Position numbers and translations under genes: made by a program. From NCBI GenBank assembly GCA_010279815.1, contig QEOQ01000165.1:9051-73050 (forward strand): 64,000 nucleotides of DNA, in the 5' to 3' direction. This DNA comes from Brachionus plicatilis (lineage: Eukaryota; Rotifera; Eurotatoria; Ploima; Brachionidae). A model generated the notes under the pieces. It was not told the origin of the DNA. It searched no databases and saw only the letters and a program-made list of their open reading frames with translations. Each line of letters begins with the position of its first letter. Position 1 is the first letter of the stretch. This document shows, piece after piece, positions 21,346-32,361 of this stretch.

Positions 21346-22141
21346 NNNNNNNNNNNNNNNNNNNNNNNNNNNNNNNNNNNNNNNNNNNNNNNNNNNNNNN
21401 NNNNNNNNNNNNNNNNNNNNNNNNNNNNNNNNNNNNNNNNNNNNNNNNNNNNNNNNNNNNNNNNNNNNNNNNNNNNNNNNNNNNNNNNNNNNNNNNNNNN
21501 NNNNNNNNNNNNNNNNNNNNNNNNNNNNNNNNNNNNNNNNNNNNNNNNNNNNNNNNNNNNNNNNNNNNNNNNNNNNNNNNNNNNNNNNNNNNNNNNNNNN
21601 NNNNNNNNNNNNNNNNNNNNNNNNNNNNNNNNNNNNNNNNNNNNNNNNNNNNNNNNNNNNNNNNNNNNNNNNNNNNNNNNNNNNNNNNNNNNNNNNNNNN
21701 NNNNNNNNNNNNNNNNNNNNNNNNNNNNNNNNNNNNNNNNNNNNNNNNNNNNNNNNNNNNNNNNNNNNNNNNNNNNNNNNNNNNNNNNNNNNNNNNNNNN
21801 NNNNNNNNNNNNNNNNNNNNNNNNNNNNNNNNNNNNNNNNNNNNNNNNNNNNNNNNNNNNNNNNNNNNNNNNNNNNNNNNNNNNNNNNNNNNNNNNNNNN
21901 NNNNNNNNNNNNNNNNNNNNNNNNNNNNNNNNNNNNNNNNNNNNNNNNNNNNNNNNNNNNNNNNNNNNNNNNNNNNNNNNNNNNNNNNNNNNNNNNNNNN
22001 NNNNNNNNNNNNNNNNNNNNNNNNNNNNNNNNNNNNNNNNNNNNNNNNNNNNNNNNNNNNNNNNNNNNNNNNNNNNNNNNNNNNNNNNNNNNNNNNNNNN
22101 NNNNNNNNNNNNNNNNNNNNNNNNNNNNNNNNNNNNNNNNN
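21346..22141. other. Assembly gap (796 N)
   Basis: Unknown bases. The gap removes the C-terminal end of the Dlx reading frame and whatever lies just downstream. Any open frame crossing it is artefact. Confidence 0.99.
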
Positions 22142-23075
22142 ACGCCGACTCGGGATTGGCGGCCATGGTGTACTGGTAGCTGGGAGCCAAGTAGGCATTG
22201 AAATAGGAGCCGTTTGTGGAGTAGGGCTGAGTGGAAAATTGGTAGTAATTTTGGTGTGTGGCTACGTATGGGGATGCGGAACGCGACGAATTGCTGAACG
22301 ACGGCTTGGAGTCGGAACGAGTGCGCTCCAGCGAGGACTCGCGGCTCGACGTCCTGCTGGACGCGGCCGAGTCGTTCGGCGATGACAAGCTGTTCGAGTT
22401 GTTTGCGCAGTTGTTCGGCTTTTTGTTGGGCTTGTCCGATTCGGAGAGTTTGCGCTTGACGCTCTTGGCCGGCTCTGTCTCGGCCAACATTTGGGCATAG
22501 GCGGGCAATTGGATGTTGTGTTCGGGCTCGTCCAAATTGGCAGTGAACGAGGTCTCGTCGGTGGAGTCGTCGGCGCCGCCCTTCACGTTCTTCTTGAATT
22601 TCGACCGCTTGTTCTGGAACCAAATTTTCACCTGGGTCTGAGTGAGGCCGAGGCTGGCGGCCAGCTCGGCCCGCTCCGGCAACGCCAAGTACTGGGTTCG
22701 TTGAAAGCGTTTGTTGAGCACTTGCAGCTGCATGCTCGAGTAGATGGTGCGCGGCTTGCGTATCTTTTTGGCCTTGGCGGCGCCCATTTTGGCCAGTGAG
22801 GACACCGTGTCGGTCTTGTGGGCGCCGTAAGCAGGCTTGGAGTCGAGTTGGGCGGGCGACGCGTAGCTCGACGCGTACGCCGAGTAGTTGGCCAGCTGGC
22901 TGGGGTAGTAGGGCAGCGAGGAGCTCGAGCTCGAGCTCTTTGTCGAGCTAGACGAATAGGAGGCTGTGTTGCTATAGAATTGAGGGTTTGGCGGCGTTGG
23001 TGCTGAGTTTGGATTGAGGACCAGCGCAAATGAGTCATCGGCGGCCCCGTTCAACTCGTGACTAATCGGGTTCAT
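22142..23075 (-). CDS. Dlx: Distal-less (Dlx) homeodomain transcription factor, 3' end in gap
   Basis: Residues about 103-162 form a Dlx homeodomain: [37 protein letters not shown], then [13 protein letters not shown]. The recognition helix is unchanged from animal Dll/Dlx proteins. The N-terminal part is Ser/Tyr/Ala-rich and the C-terminal part Ser/Asn-rich, as in transactivation regions. The protein starts at MNPISHEL (ATG 23075); the frame stays open upstream to a possible splice acceptor at 23110-23111, so a few more residues or a 5' exon are possible. 311 residues are visible before the gap. The homeobox is uninterrupted, whereas many animal Dlx genes have an intron inside it. The exon is about 60% GC in a genome background near 25%. 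Dlx proteins are nuclear factors that pattern appendages, nervous system and epidermis in other animals. Confidence 0.95.
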
Positions 23076-23397
23076 TGTGTGCTCGTCGTTTGGCGTCTGA
23101 TCAATGTATCTATGTGACAAGAACAAGTGCAAGATTATCTTAAGTCTTGTGTTTTTTTTTTTTTTTGTTATTTTTTTTTCAGTTTGCAGCAATCTCTGTT
23201 TGAAAATTAGATTTCTTATTTTTATTTTTTTTATTTATTTAATTTTAGAGTAGCTATTTTGTTACCTTTATGCTAATAGAGACTAGAAATGAATTTTGTT
23301 ATTTGATGAAAAAATATGCGAGCAGGTGGAGTTTGCTAGTCTAATTGGCTAAATTTTTTCATTGGAGCATTTCACTCTACTTCAATGATTGGTCCCA

Positions 23398-23430
23398 CTC
23401 TCTCTCTCTCTCTCTCCTTCTCTCTCTCTC
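23398..23430. repeat. (CT)n microsatellite upstream of Dlx
   Basis: A 33-bp CT run with one interruption, about 320 bp upstream of the Dlx start. Together with the GA run at 23585-23608 it could pair as a hairpin, or serve as GAGA-type promoter sequence. Confidence 0.8.
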
Positions 23431-23584
23431 GAGCTCACTTGATTTTAAAATTGATTTTAAAAGGAATGTTTTTTGTTGATGTTTTGAAAAAAATTCAATT
23501 TTTGCATTCTCTCTTTCTTGCTTTCTTTCATTTTTCTCTCTCTATGTGGATCTTTTATTTCGAAGGAAATGCGCAATTAAATTT

Positions 23585-23608
23585 GAGAGAGAGAGAGAGA
23601 GAGAGAGA
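23585..23608. repeat. (GA)n microsatellite upstream of Dlx
   Basis: A pure 24-bp GA run, complementary to the CT run 155 bp away. Confidence 0.85.
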
Positions 23609-24781
23609 AATCTAAAATAATTATAGATCTGCTCATTTCCGGATCAATCAATTTAAAATTAAATTAAGATGAAGCAAATTTTTTCTATTCGAATTGAACA
23701 AAAAAAATTGAATTTTTCTTTTGCAAAATTACGTGAATTAAAAAAAGCCAAACAAAGGTCTGATTAGCTTTGAAAAAATACTTTCGCGTCCAAAACTCTC
23801 TCGTCTCGAAATTGCAGTCCGCCCTCTCAAACGCCTAAAGAAACAAATTGTCAAATTTAAAATTAACTTTGCTGGCCAAATGGTCTTAAATACTTTAGTG
23901 TTTATAAACATCACGGCCTATTTACTTTAGATTTCTGTCAATTAACTTCAAATGCTGTTCTCGTTCTGTTAGGTCGCTAAAATGATCACTTAGCTCTATG
24001 GCAAGAAAAAAGCCATAGAGGAGTTGTGTGTTTAGAAATTTTTGATTGACATTCTTAAAAGAAGTGTATGCCGTCGCAATTCATACCATCAACAAAAAAT
24101 GAATGAGAACAAAATCTTGTTAATTTAATTTTCTTTTATTAATAAACAAAAAATTAAAAAAAAACACTTTTAATTAAAAAAATTAACTCTCTTAAAAAAC
24201 ACATAATATTAATGTATACTTTATAAAAAGATGAACCTACTAGATAAAATTATAAACTAATAGAATTAATAGACACATTCATAGAGAAAAAATTAAAATG
24301 CTAGATAATTTTATTATTTAACCAGTTTTAATTGAATAGTTACTCAACATTTTATTTGATTAATTAATTTAATTATTAAACTCGATCAAATATAGATTAT
24401 AAATCCTCTTCAAATTCTCTTAGCTTTACTTTACTTAACTTTACTAATTACTTTAGTAAAACAATTGAAAAATGATGTATCCAGGCACCGACTCTTCGAA
24501 TTTCATCTTTTTATCTAATATAATTTATCCTATGCCCTTAAAAAAAATAAATGAATTTGGCTACCAAAAGTTTGAATGGTCATAACGTTAGCATAATCTT
24601 TGGCAATTCTTCACTTTTCTGCCAATCATTCCACTTTTAAATTGTTCCTATCGGCTACCACATAGAAGAATAAAATAAAAAAGTGCCCTCTCTTTAAAAA
24701 TTAACGTAGGTAACAGAGTGAATTAAAGAACTGTTCATAAAGTATTTAAACAAAGCATTCAATATTGAAAATGGTATCAAC
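23609..24781. other. Non-coding stretch upstream of Dlx
   Basis: No gene supported. It may contain the Dlx promoter or a 5' exon, but none could be defined. Confidence 0.35.
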
Positions 24782-25067
24782 GGTATTGTGAATTTCAAAT
24801 ACAAATTGAACAAAAATTCTTCATTTTTTAATAAATTAAAAATAAAATTAAAAAAAAATGATAGATTATTATAGATAGATTTAAATAGATTATTGGTTTG
24901 ATTTTTTAAAAAATAAAGTAAATAAAAATTTTATTTTAGGTAAAAAAGGTGCAACAACGTTTGTTGCACTATATTACAGTATTTTTCTAATATTTTTTTA
25001 AATTTAATTTTAATTTACTAAAAAATGAAGAATTTTTGTTCAATTTGTTTTTGAAATCCACAATACC
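24782..25067. mobile_element. MULE-type MITE with 9-bp target duplication
   Basis: Ends GGTATTGTGAATTTCAAA and, as reverse complement, GGTATTGTGGATTTCAAA. The inverted repeats continue for about 75 bp (ACAAATTGAACAAAAATTCT). The flanking 9-mers are GGTATCAAC (24773-24781) and GGTGTCAAC (25068-25076), one mismatch apart. A 9-bp duplication with long TIRs is the signature of Mutator-like elements. No coding capacity. Confidence 0.75.
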
Positions 25068-28000
25068 GGTGTCAACTAAAATAGCCAAAATTTTAATTCT
25101 TACTTTTTTGGTTGTTTGGGAAAAGTTTGAATATTTAAAGGAAAAAAGTCCATGTACCCATTTATTTTTTATATAATTTTTGTACTATTTTTAGCTTTCA
25201 AAAAAGTCAATTAGAATTATTTTTTTTGTATTTAACTGACTTAGTTTTTACTTTAAATTTTTTTCAATTATAAATAAATTTTTTATTGTATTTTATGGCC
25301 AAATTTTACGAAAGGGCAGCGCTCGATCTGCAAGTGAATTACCAGCTAATAACTAGTTATTAATACAATTAAATTAAATTAAGAGAGTTCATAAAACACG
25401 CCATTTGGTTGTAAGCCATACTGGGTCTCTTCTATTAACGAGACTTTGTGACCAAATTATGTTTAAGTGACCAAAAAGTTTTTTTCACCTAATCTAAAAT
25501 GTTATTTTAATTCTACATGTTAACTAAATCAATAAGACTTTAAATTGATAAAATTTTTTAAAAGACAGATTAATTTTTTTTTATGTTTATAATTTATTTT
25601 TTTTAATTTGGTTTGTGTTGACCAATTTTTAAATGAATATTATTTAAGCTAAATTTTTTTGGTCACTGGATTGAAATAAAAATTTTGGAGAAAATTTTGT
25701 TCACTAGACCCGTGAACATGATTTGGGCAAAAATAGTTCACTTGATCGAGGATACCTTAGCATATCAGGTATGACATCGATTAATTAATTAAAACTTGTC
25801 ATTTAAAAATCGGAACCTAAAGAACACGATAAGTCTTAATTTTTTCAATAATTGTCAAATTTATTTTGTTTTTTATCTTTTTTCTTCTTGTTATGAGTCT
25901 ATGGAATTCTTTAGTTTAAATTTAATAATTGACTAAGCAAATTATTCTTAAAAATTAATAAGTCTCAATTAACAAGCGGAATTAACTAAAGGAAATATGT
26001 ATCTGTTAAATTACGCTTGCAATTTTTAATCTTTAAAAAGGTACACATGACCTTCTGAGTCAGATATTCTAAATAAATAATTAATAACAGTTCACAATAA
26101 ACTATTAAAAGAAATAAAAATTTTGCTTTTTTGAGTTTTATAAAACAAACATAAGCTGAAAAATATCAAATCTTATTTTATTGAAAATTAAATTTATTTT
26201 TATTGATAATTTTGGACTATTTTGTACATCTGATGCAAATAAAATAAATATTTAAATAGATTCATCACTTTGATTTTCATTTTCCACAGCGATCAAAATA
26301 AGTATTATAGAATTTTTATTTTGGAATTCTGTTTAAATTGAATTTTTAGGAACAAAAAATTAAAAAAAAACCTTAAATGAGCATACAATTATATATTTTT
26401 GAAAATCTCATTTTATATCTTTTGGTAAGTCTACTAATAGACCTTTAGTCAAAAAGTTAGAATGGTAAAATTTGCAGTCTATTTAAGCATGTATTCCTGG
26501 TTCAAGTCTTTCACAGAATGAGATATTTTGAATTCTGGAACAAAAGAACAAAACAAAAATTAAAAATTTTAAATAACTTTTTTCATTTAGCTCTAAAATT
26601 CGTTCTTCAAAGTGTTTCAGCTCATATTTTGTTTTCATCACCCAATTAAAGTTTCTGCAAAAACTCTGTTAGTCTTCAAAGAACTATATGTATTGGAATT
26701 AAATTGTAGGGCTGTCGCATAGACTAAATTTTGGATAATATCAGTTTTGCATCAGTTGACAAAAGAATGAGTTGTATAAGAAGTAGTTAAAATTTTTTAA
26801 TTTCTATTTTCTTCTTTTGTTCAAAAATTGTTCAAAATGATCATCAATTTTTTTCTTGAAGAAAAATGGTTTCTTTCTTTTAATTTCAATTGTTTCTTGT
26901 TAGTATATTTTTTAATCTCTTTTCTTTTGACCAAGAAACTCAAGATGAAGCAAAATTAATCATCTAATTGAAATACTGATCAAGAAAAAATTATCATCTA
27001 ATTAGATTTATCATATTATTTACATTATTTATATTATATTTTAAGTTGACCAAAAATTAAATAAAAAAAATATCTGAATAGTTGATTTTTTGGACAAAAC
27101 AGTTTAAATTATTCAAAATATTTGATATAATCTATTTATTTTATTAGATAGAAATTTTAGTTTTCTAAAATAAAGCAAAAAAAATTAGGTTTTTTTTCAA
27201 AAATTTATATTTATATAAAAATAATCGCACATTATTTTTAGAAGATTATTTATTTAGTGTAACATCATATTATATATAAAATATTTGAAAATTCTTCAAG
27301 CCAGATTGCTAGTCAGAGTTATACTAAATTAGGTAATTAAAGTAAAAAGCTTTTTATGATTTTTCACATTATTTTAACATGTAATACATTACGTAAGTTT
27401 TTGATAAGTTTTTCAAGAAAAGTAAATTTTGATTTAGATTAATGTTTTAAGCAAAATAAATTGAAAAAAGCACAAATAATAAAAAAAATTAGAATCATAT
27501 GACAGGGTGAAATCGATTATGAAATACTTCAAATATTTGAAGATTTTTTGAATAAAGTTTAATATCATGAGAGAAAAATAGTCAAAAAAATATTGTTTAT
27601 TGAACTAATTTATTGTGCTGGTCTTGTAAAAGTTGAATTTCTTTTTTGAATCCTTAAGCATTCTTACAAAAATATAATAAGAAAACCTTAAAAATTTCTG
27701 ATTTTTAATATTTATGATAATTTCTTATAATCAAATATTTTTATTTTGAAAATCGATGAAAAATACAGAATATAAAAATTTAAATTAAATTTAATATACT
27801 TCTTTTTATGCATTTTAAAAAATTAGAAAAAATTTTTTTTGCATCAAATTCAAGATACTGAATAATAAAATAAAACTTAATTTCAATTGTGAAGTTTTAT
27901 TTGTTTTTGCCAAAATGACGATTCGAAGATTATTTAAAAGAATATAAAATTAATAAAGTTATAAACATAAAAATAATAACTATTTTGAATTTTTTTAATT

Positions 28001-28516
28001 TTCAAATATAATATTTGTATTTTATCATTATATGATTTCATTTTTAAGATAAAAAAAAAATTTAAAGAAAATAAGCTAAATTTAAGTTTATCTCTGAAAT
28101 AATACTAAAAATTTTTATAACATGTTCTGGATGATAATAACTCAAAAAGAAATGAACTTTAATTCTTTACTTTACTCATAGTTAATGTAATTAAAAGTAT
28201 TAATTTCAATAATTAAATAAGATAATTATGAAAAATTTTCTTTTTGATAAAAAATGGGTTCTTATGAATAGAAACGAATCATTATAATTAAAAAAAAAAT
28301 TTGTATTCAAAAAGTATTTATTAACTTAATTTTTCTTTAGTCAATTTTTAAACAGCTTTTTGATGCCAATTTTTTCATGAATTATTTTTTCTTTTTAAAA
28401 AATCTATGAAGCTTATTCAAAAGTGATCTTAGCTGGAAAAATTCATAAAAGAACTTAAGAAAAGTCTGAAAAAATTGACGAAAAAGCCAGACCAAATTTC
28501 GATTATTTTTTATGAA

Positions 28517-28517
<1 letters not shown>
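25068..28517. other. Gene-free AT-rich stretch
   Basis: No gene, RNA or well-bounded transposon recognised. GTGACCAAA/TTTGGTCAC motifs near 25450 and 25660 hint at another inverted-repeat element without clear ends. Confidence 0.35.

Positions 28518-28592
<75 letters not shown>
28518..28592. repeat. (AAT)n microsatellite
   Basis: About 25 uninterrupted AAT units. Confidence 0.95.
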
Positions 28593-28593
<1 letters not shown>

Positions 28594-29644
28594 TATCAAA
28601 AAATTCAGTTTTTAAAAATTTTGCATCTTAAATTTTTCGAAAAGTTTCAATGAATGTTAATCCAGTAAGCTATTTATTAATTAAATTTTAATGGCCCGTT
28701 TGATTGCTAGCTCATAGTCTTAATTCCTTTTTCTTATTTAAATTTTTTGAATATGCTCTCTTATTATTTTTCTAAACGTGTCTTTATGTAATTTGCTTCT
28801 ATCTTTAGAAATGCACCAAAATTTTAAAATAATTTAGAATTTTCTACGTCTACGATTGCTATGCAGTCAAAGTAAATTCTTTAAAAAATTGTGTTAAACT
28901 TTCAACAATTCAGCAATAATTACAGAAATTTTTAAGGTCTAGAGACTTTTGCCTTCAAAACCTGCTTAAGCTCATTTGAAATATTCCAAGGCTCTTTCGA
29001 GATTTGTTTTAATAAAACTTTTATATCGTTTCATGATTCTTTTATTCAAATTGTGGAATTGAGTTAAAACTTCGTAATAAATTTTATGAATTTGACTCTT
29101 ATCATAAAATAACAATTTTAATAAAAGCTATTTCTTCTAATAATTCCATATTACCTTGTAACTGAAACTAATGTAACTGATGTAGCGTATTAGTAACAAA
29201 AAAGACAAAATGATAAGAACTGATTTTCATAGCTAAAAATTTGATATTTAAATTAAAGATAATAAATTAAGAGTTGATAGTTGATACATCAAAGAGAAAT
29301 TGCTGAAATTTTTCCATTTCAATAACCAATGTAAAGACGCAAAATTATTCAATTAATTACAAAAAAAAATAGTTTTCAAAATGCGATAATTAAGAAACGT
29401 CTCAATTCAAATCTTTTGAATAGCTGTCAAAATATTTAATTTGTTTTTCAGACATGAGTTTGTTAAACAAGCTTCAAACTTTTGTTAAAATAAAATAAGT
29501 TAATTTCAAAAAAGAGGCAACATTTAAAACTTTATGATAAGTTTTGATTTCTTCGCAAACTGAAAACAAAATATTTAATTTACTATTTTTGGTCAGAAAT
29601 TTTTCTGATTTATTTGACTAGAAAATGAATTTTTATTGATCCTA

Positions 29645-29996
29645 AATATTCCAAGTCCAAGCCAGGACTTTAAAATTTTTTTTCGAAAAAAAAATCAAAG
29701 TCCAGAATTTTTTTTAAAAATTTTATAGATCAGGCTTCATATCAAAAAATTTATATACTCTTGGGTTGTCTAATGCAATAGATTTGCCATATATCAGAAT
29801 TTTGTTGCAATTTTAGCATAAATTTCTTCTCAGTATTCAAAATTTTAAAGCCTGGACTTGGACTTTTGAATAAAATTTTTAAAAAAAGCCCGGACTTGGA
29901 CTTGGAAAAAATAAAAAAAAAAATTTTAGTCTTTAGTCAGACTTTTGGAAAAAAAAAAGTCTTGACTTGGACTTGTGACTTTTAAACAACTCTGGA
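29645..29996. repeat. GACTT-family repeat, two arms
   Basis: The right part (29832-29996) starts TCAGTATTCAAAATTTTAAA as at 14503 and ends GACTTTTAAACAACTCTGG. The left part (about 29645-29720) carries the inverse text (CCAAGTCCAAGCCAGGACTT), so the two form a loose inverted repeat around unrelated sequence. Confidence 0.6.
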
Positions 29997-30183
29997 CCGA
30001 ATGAATTATCAATATTTTGAAGTGTATTTTTTTATCTCTGTGATCTATTCTATATGGAAATCTTTTGTGCAATTTTTAAATTTAATTTATTTAAATGATT
30101 AAAAGTAAATATAAATTTATATTTAAAAACATTTTAATTTGAAATTCTAAATTTTCCATTTTTTAAAAAATAATCAATTTATT

Positions 30184-30740
30184 GGGGTTCTGAAGTTTGT
30201 TTCAATTCGATAGTTTGCATTCTCAATAATCTAGTTCTGTTAAATGCTTAATGTATCCGAAAATATCTTCCTGCGAAAACTCTATAAATTAATTGCACAG
30301 TGTTGAAACTATTGATAGGGGATTTGGAGACAAATAATGATTAAAGAATAAGTTTGTTGTAAATAGATTATTCTAAATTAATAAAGAAAGAAGAGGCACC
30401 ACGTTCCTGTGAGCCACTAAATAAGAAGACTGTAAATAGTGCAATGATTGTATATAGAAAGATTGTAAATAAAGTATGAAGTTAAATGTTCACTTCAAGT
30501 GCTTTTTAAGCAATTGAAGTGATATGAGACTAATATGCTTAGATTTAGACACAGGAGATTAGAATTCTTTTTTATGGTGTACAAAATGCTGAAAATTGCT
30601 GAAAGCTGAAGTTTTTTGCAGACTTTTTTTACTGTATTAAGCAAATTTTCTTAAAATTAAGCATTTTAACAAACCAAGTTAAATCTTTTACTAAAAAAGA
30701 TGTTTAAACTTTCTGAATTGAAACGAACTTCACAATCCCC
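30184..30740. mobile_element. TIR MITE carrying a nested insertion
   Basis: Ends GGGGTTCTGAAGTTTGTTTC and, as reverse complement, GGGGATTGTGAAGTTCGTTT. A relative at about 58905-59245 shares the interior (GCTTAATGTAT, GCAAAAACTCT, TTAGAATWCTTTTT, GCAAATTTGCTTA) but lacks the segment 30301-30549. No coding capacity. Confidence 0.6.
30301..30549. mobile_element. Solo-LTR-like insertion (about 249 bp)
   Basis: The segment is absent from the homologous element at 58.9-59.2 kb, where GCACAG runs directly into TTGATTAGAAT. Here CACAG is present on both sides (30296-30300 and 30550-30554), a 5-bp duplication typical of LTR retrotransposon integration. It begins TGTTGAAACT and holds several AATAAA-like signals (TTAATAAAGA, AAATAAAGT), which fits a long terminal repeat left after recombination. 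The exact 3' end (…TTAGA or …TTAGACA) is ambiguous. Confidence 0.55.
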
Positions 30741-30749
30741 AATTCAGTT

Positions 30750-31700
30750 GAAAATAATTCTTTTTATTTATTTTAAACTAGAAAATTAAATGAAACATTG
30801 ATTGTTACACTTTTTAGCCTTTATAGGTAAATAAATAATCAAAATTCCAGTTCTTATTAATAAATCAAATTTTGTTTTAAATTATTTTTATGAAAATTCA
30901 CTCTTATAAATTCTTAAAGCTCAACTGATTAATCAACTTTGCAAAATGTTGTATTTTATTAAAATTTTGCAGTTTAAAAAATTGATCCGCAAGAAGTCTG
31001 CATTTGGCTAAAAATTACAAATCATTTTAAGACTTAAAAATCCTTTTTCATTTTTTTTCCAGACCAGTATTTTAAGATGGTATCAAATAATGTAAAATTT
31101 TGCGTAATAAATTTATCAAATTACTTCAAAAATTTATTCAAATGTTAACGAACTGAAATGAAATTAAAATGAGCCACAACGAAGGCAACTAGAACTTCAT
31201 GATGATCATGATAATGATCAAACGATCAAAACTTAATTTATTATAATCTAAATAAAAATGATGAAATTTTGATGAAAAAAAAACTTTTTTTTTAATTGAT
31301 CTTTAATCGATGTTTCTAAAATCATTAGCAGACTTTTACAGTTGATGCAGCTTTGAATGTTGCACCATTCTGCATTCACAGAATTACTTTTAAACTTTTA
31401 GAAACAGACAGCATCAAAGTCGATCTAAAACCAAAGCAGGGTAAATCAAAATTTTACAGTAAGTTTCAACGCTATAAGCATTAAAGGTAATCCAAGATAA
31501 AGATATTTTGTTTGAGGATAAATTTCGGGGAAAAAATACCTAAAATTAGGTAAGGGAACTAACAGTGATAAACAGTTCTTCAAATGCAAGAACTGATCAA
31601 TAATGTTGTACATTGAATGAATTGATTGTGCGAGGAAGTTCAAATACCACGGTCAATCAATCCAACCAATTCTCAACTTGAAGAAGAATCGAATATAGGC
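30750..31700. other. Non-coding stretch
   Basis: No gene. Contains the MITE fragment at about 31335-31410 (GATGCAGCTTTGAATGTTGC), a relative of 49651-50013. Confidence 0.4.
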
Positions 31701-32036
31701 ATTGTGAATTTTCATAAAAAAATTTTAATACAAAAATGAAAAATTTTATGACTTTTGTTCTAAATGTCAAAATCTTGTTCTTTAAATGGAGCAAAGTGAA
31801 ACAGCTTTTGTTTCACCTACTACGGAAGTCTGCAAAATCAGTGCAAATTAATTTTGTTTAATTTTTGACACTTTTGAAAAGGGTGAAATTTTGCAGACTT
31901 CAGTAGTAGGTGAAGCAAAAACTGTTTCACTATGCATCATTTAAAGAACAGAATTAGAAGAAGTTTTGACATTTAGAACAAAATTTAAAAAATTTTTCAT
32001 TTTTGTATTACAAGGTTTTTTATGAAATTTCACAAT
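31701..32036. mobile_element. MITE with TIRs of about 145 bp
   Basis: ATTGTGAATTTTCATAAAAA at the left is matched, inverted, by ATTGTGAAATTTCATAAAAA from the right. The arms continue through AATACAAAAATGAAAAATTT, TTGTTCTAAATGTCAAAA, and TTCACCTACTAC. The ATTGTGAA terminus recalls the MULE-type MITE at 24782. I could not define a target duplication. Confidence 0.7.
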
Positions 32037-32361
32037 AGAGCTGATTCATTTTTATTATTTCTTTTTTACTTGAGTGTGATATTTTTTCATTTGACACAAA
32101 TATTATATTATTAGATACCTTCATATTATTAGATTTTTTGATATTTATTAAAATAAATTATAAACTAAAATAATTTGTAGCCTTAAATAAAAAGATTAAT
32201 TTGATCATTTTTTTCGTTGAAAATCGATCATTTTTCACTTTTATCCTGAGGTTGTTAAAGATTTACATCAAATCTTACATTGCCTACCAAAAAATATCAA
32301 ATAAATCCTAAATACTAAGGTTTATTATTCACTATAAATTTTAAACAAAATAATTTTAAAA

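Noticed and set aside
22258..23038. Several other frames within the Dlx exon on both strands
   Set aside because: High GC makes long chance frames; only the frame with the homeodomain is meaningful.
21264..23192. Very long frames across the N gap, including a C-terminus reaching 21264
   Set aside because: The gap bases are unknown, so continuity is an artefact; only 22142-23075 is supported as Dlx.
25440..25750. Possible TIR element with GTGACC/GGTCAC ends
   Set aside because: Only short scattered matches; no defined ends or duplication.
26440..26525. tRNA-like B box (CCTGGTTCAAGTC) near 26497
   Set aside because: No A box at the right distance and no cloverleaf could be drawn.
28518..28592. 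CRISPR-like regular repeat
   Set aside because: It is a simple (AAT)n microsatellite in animal DNA without spacers.
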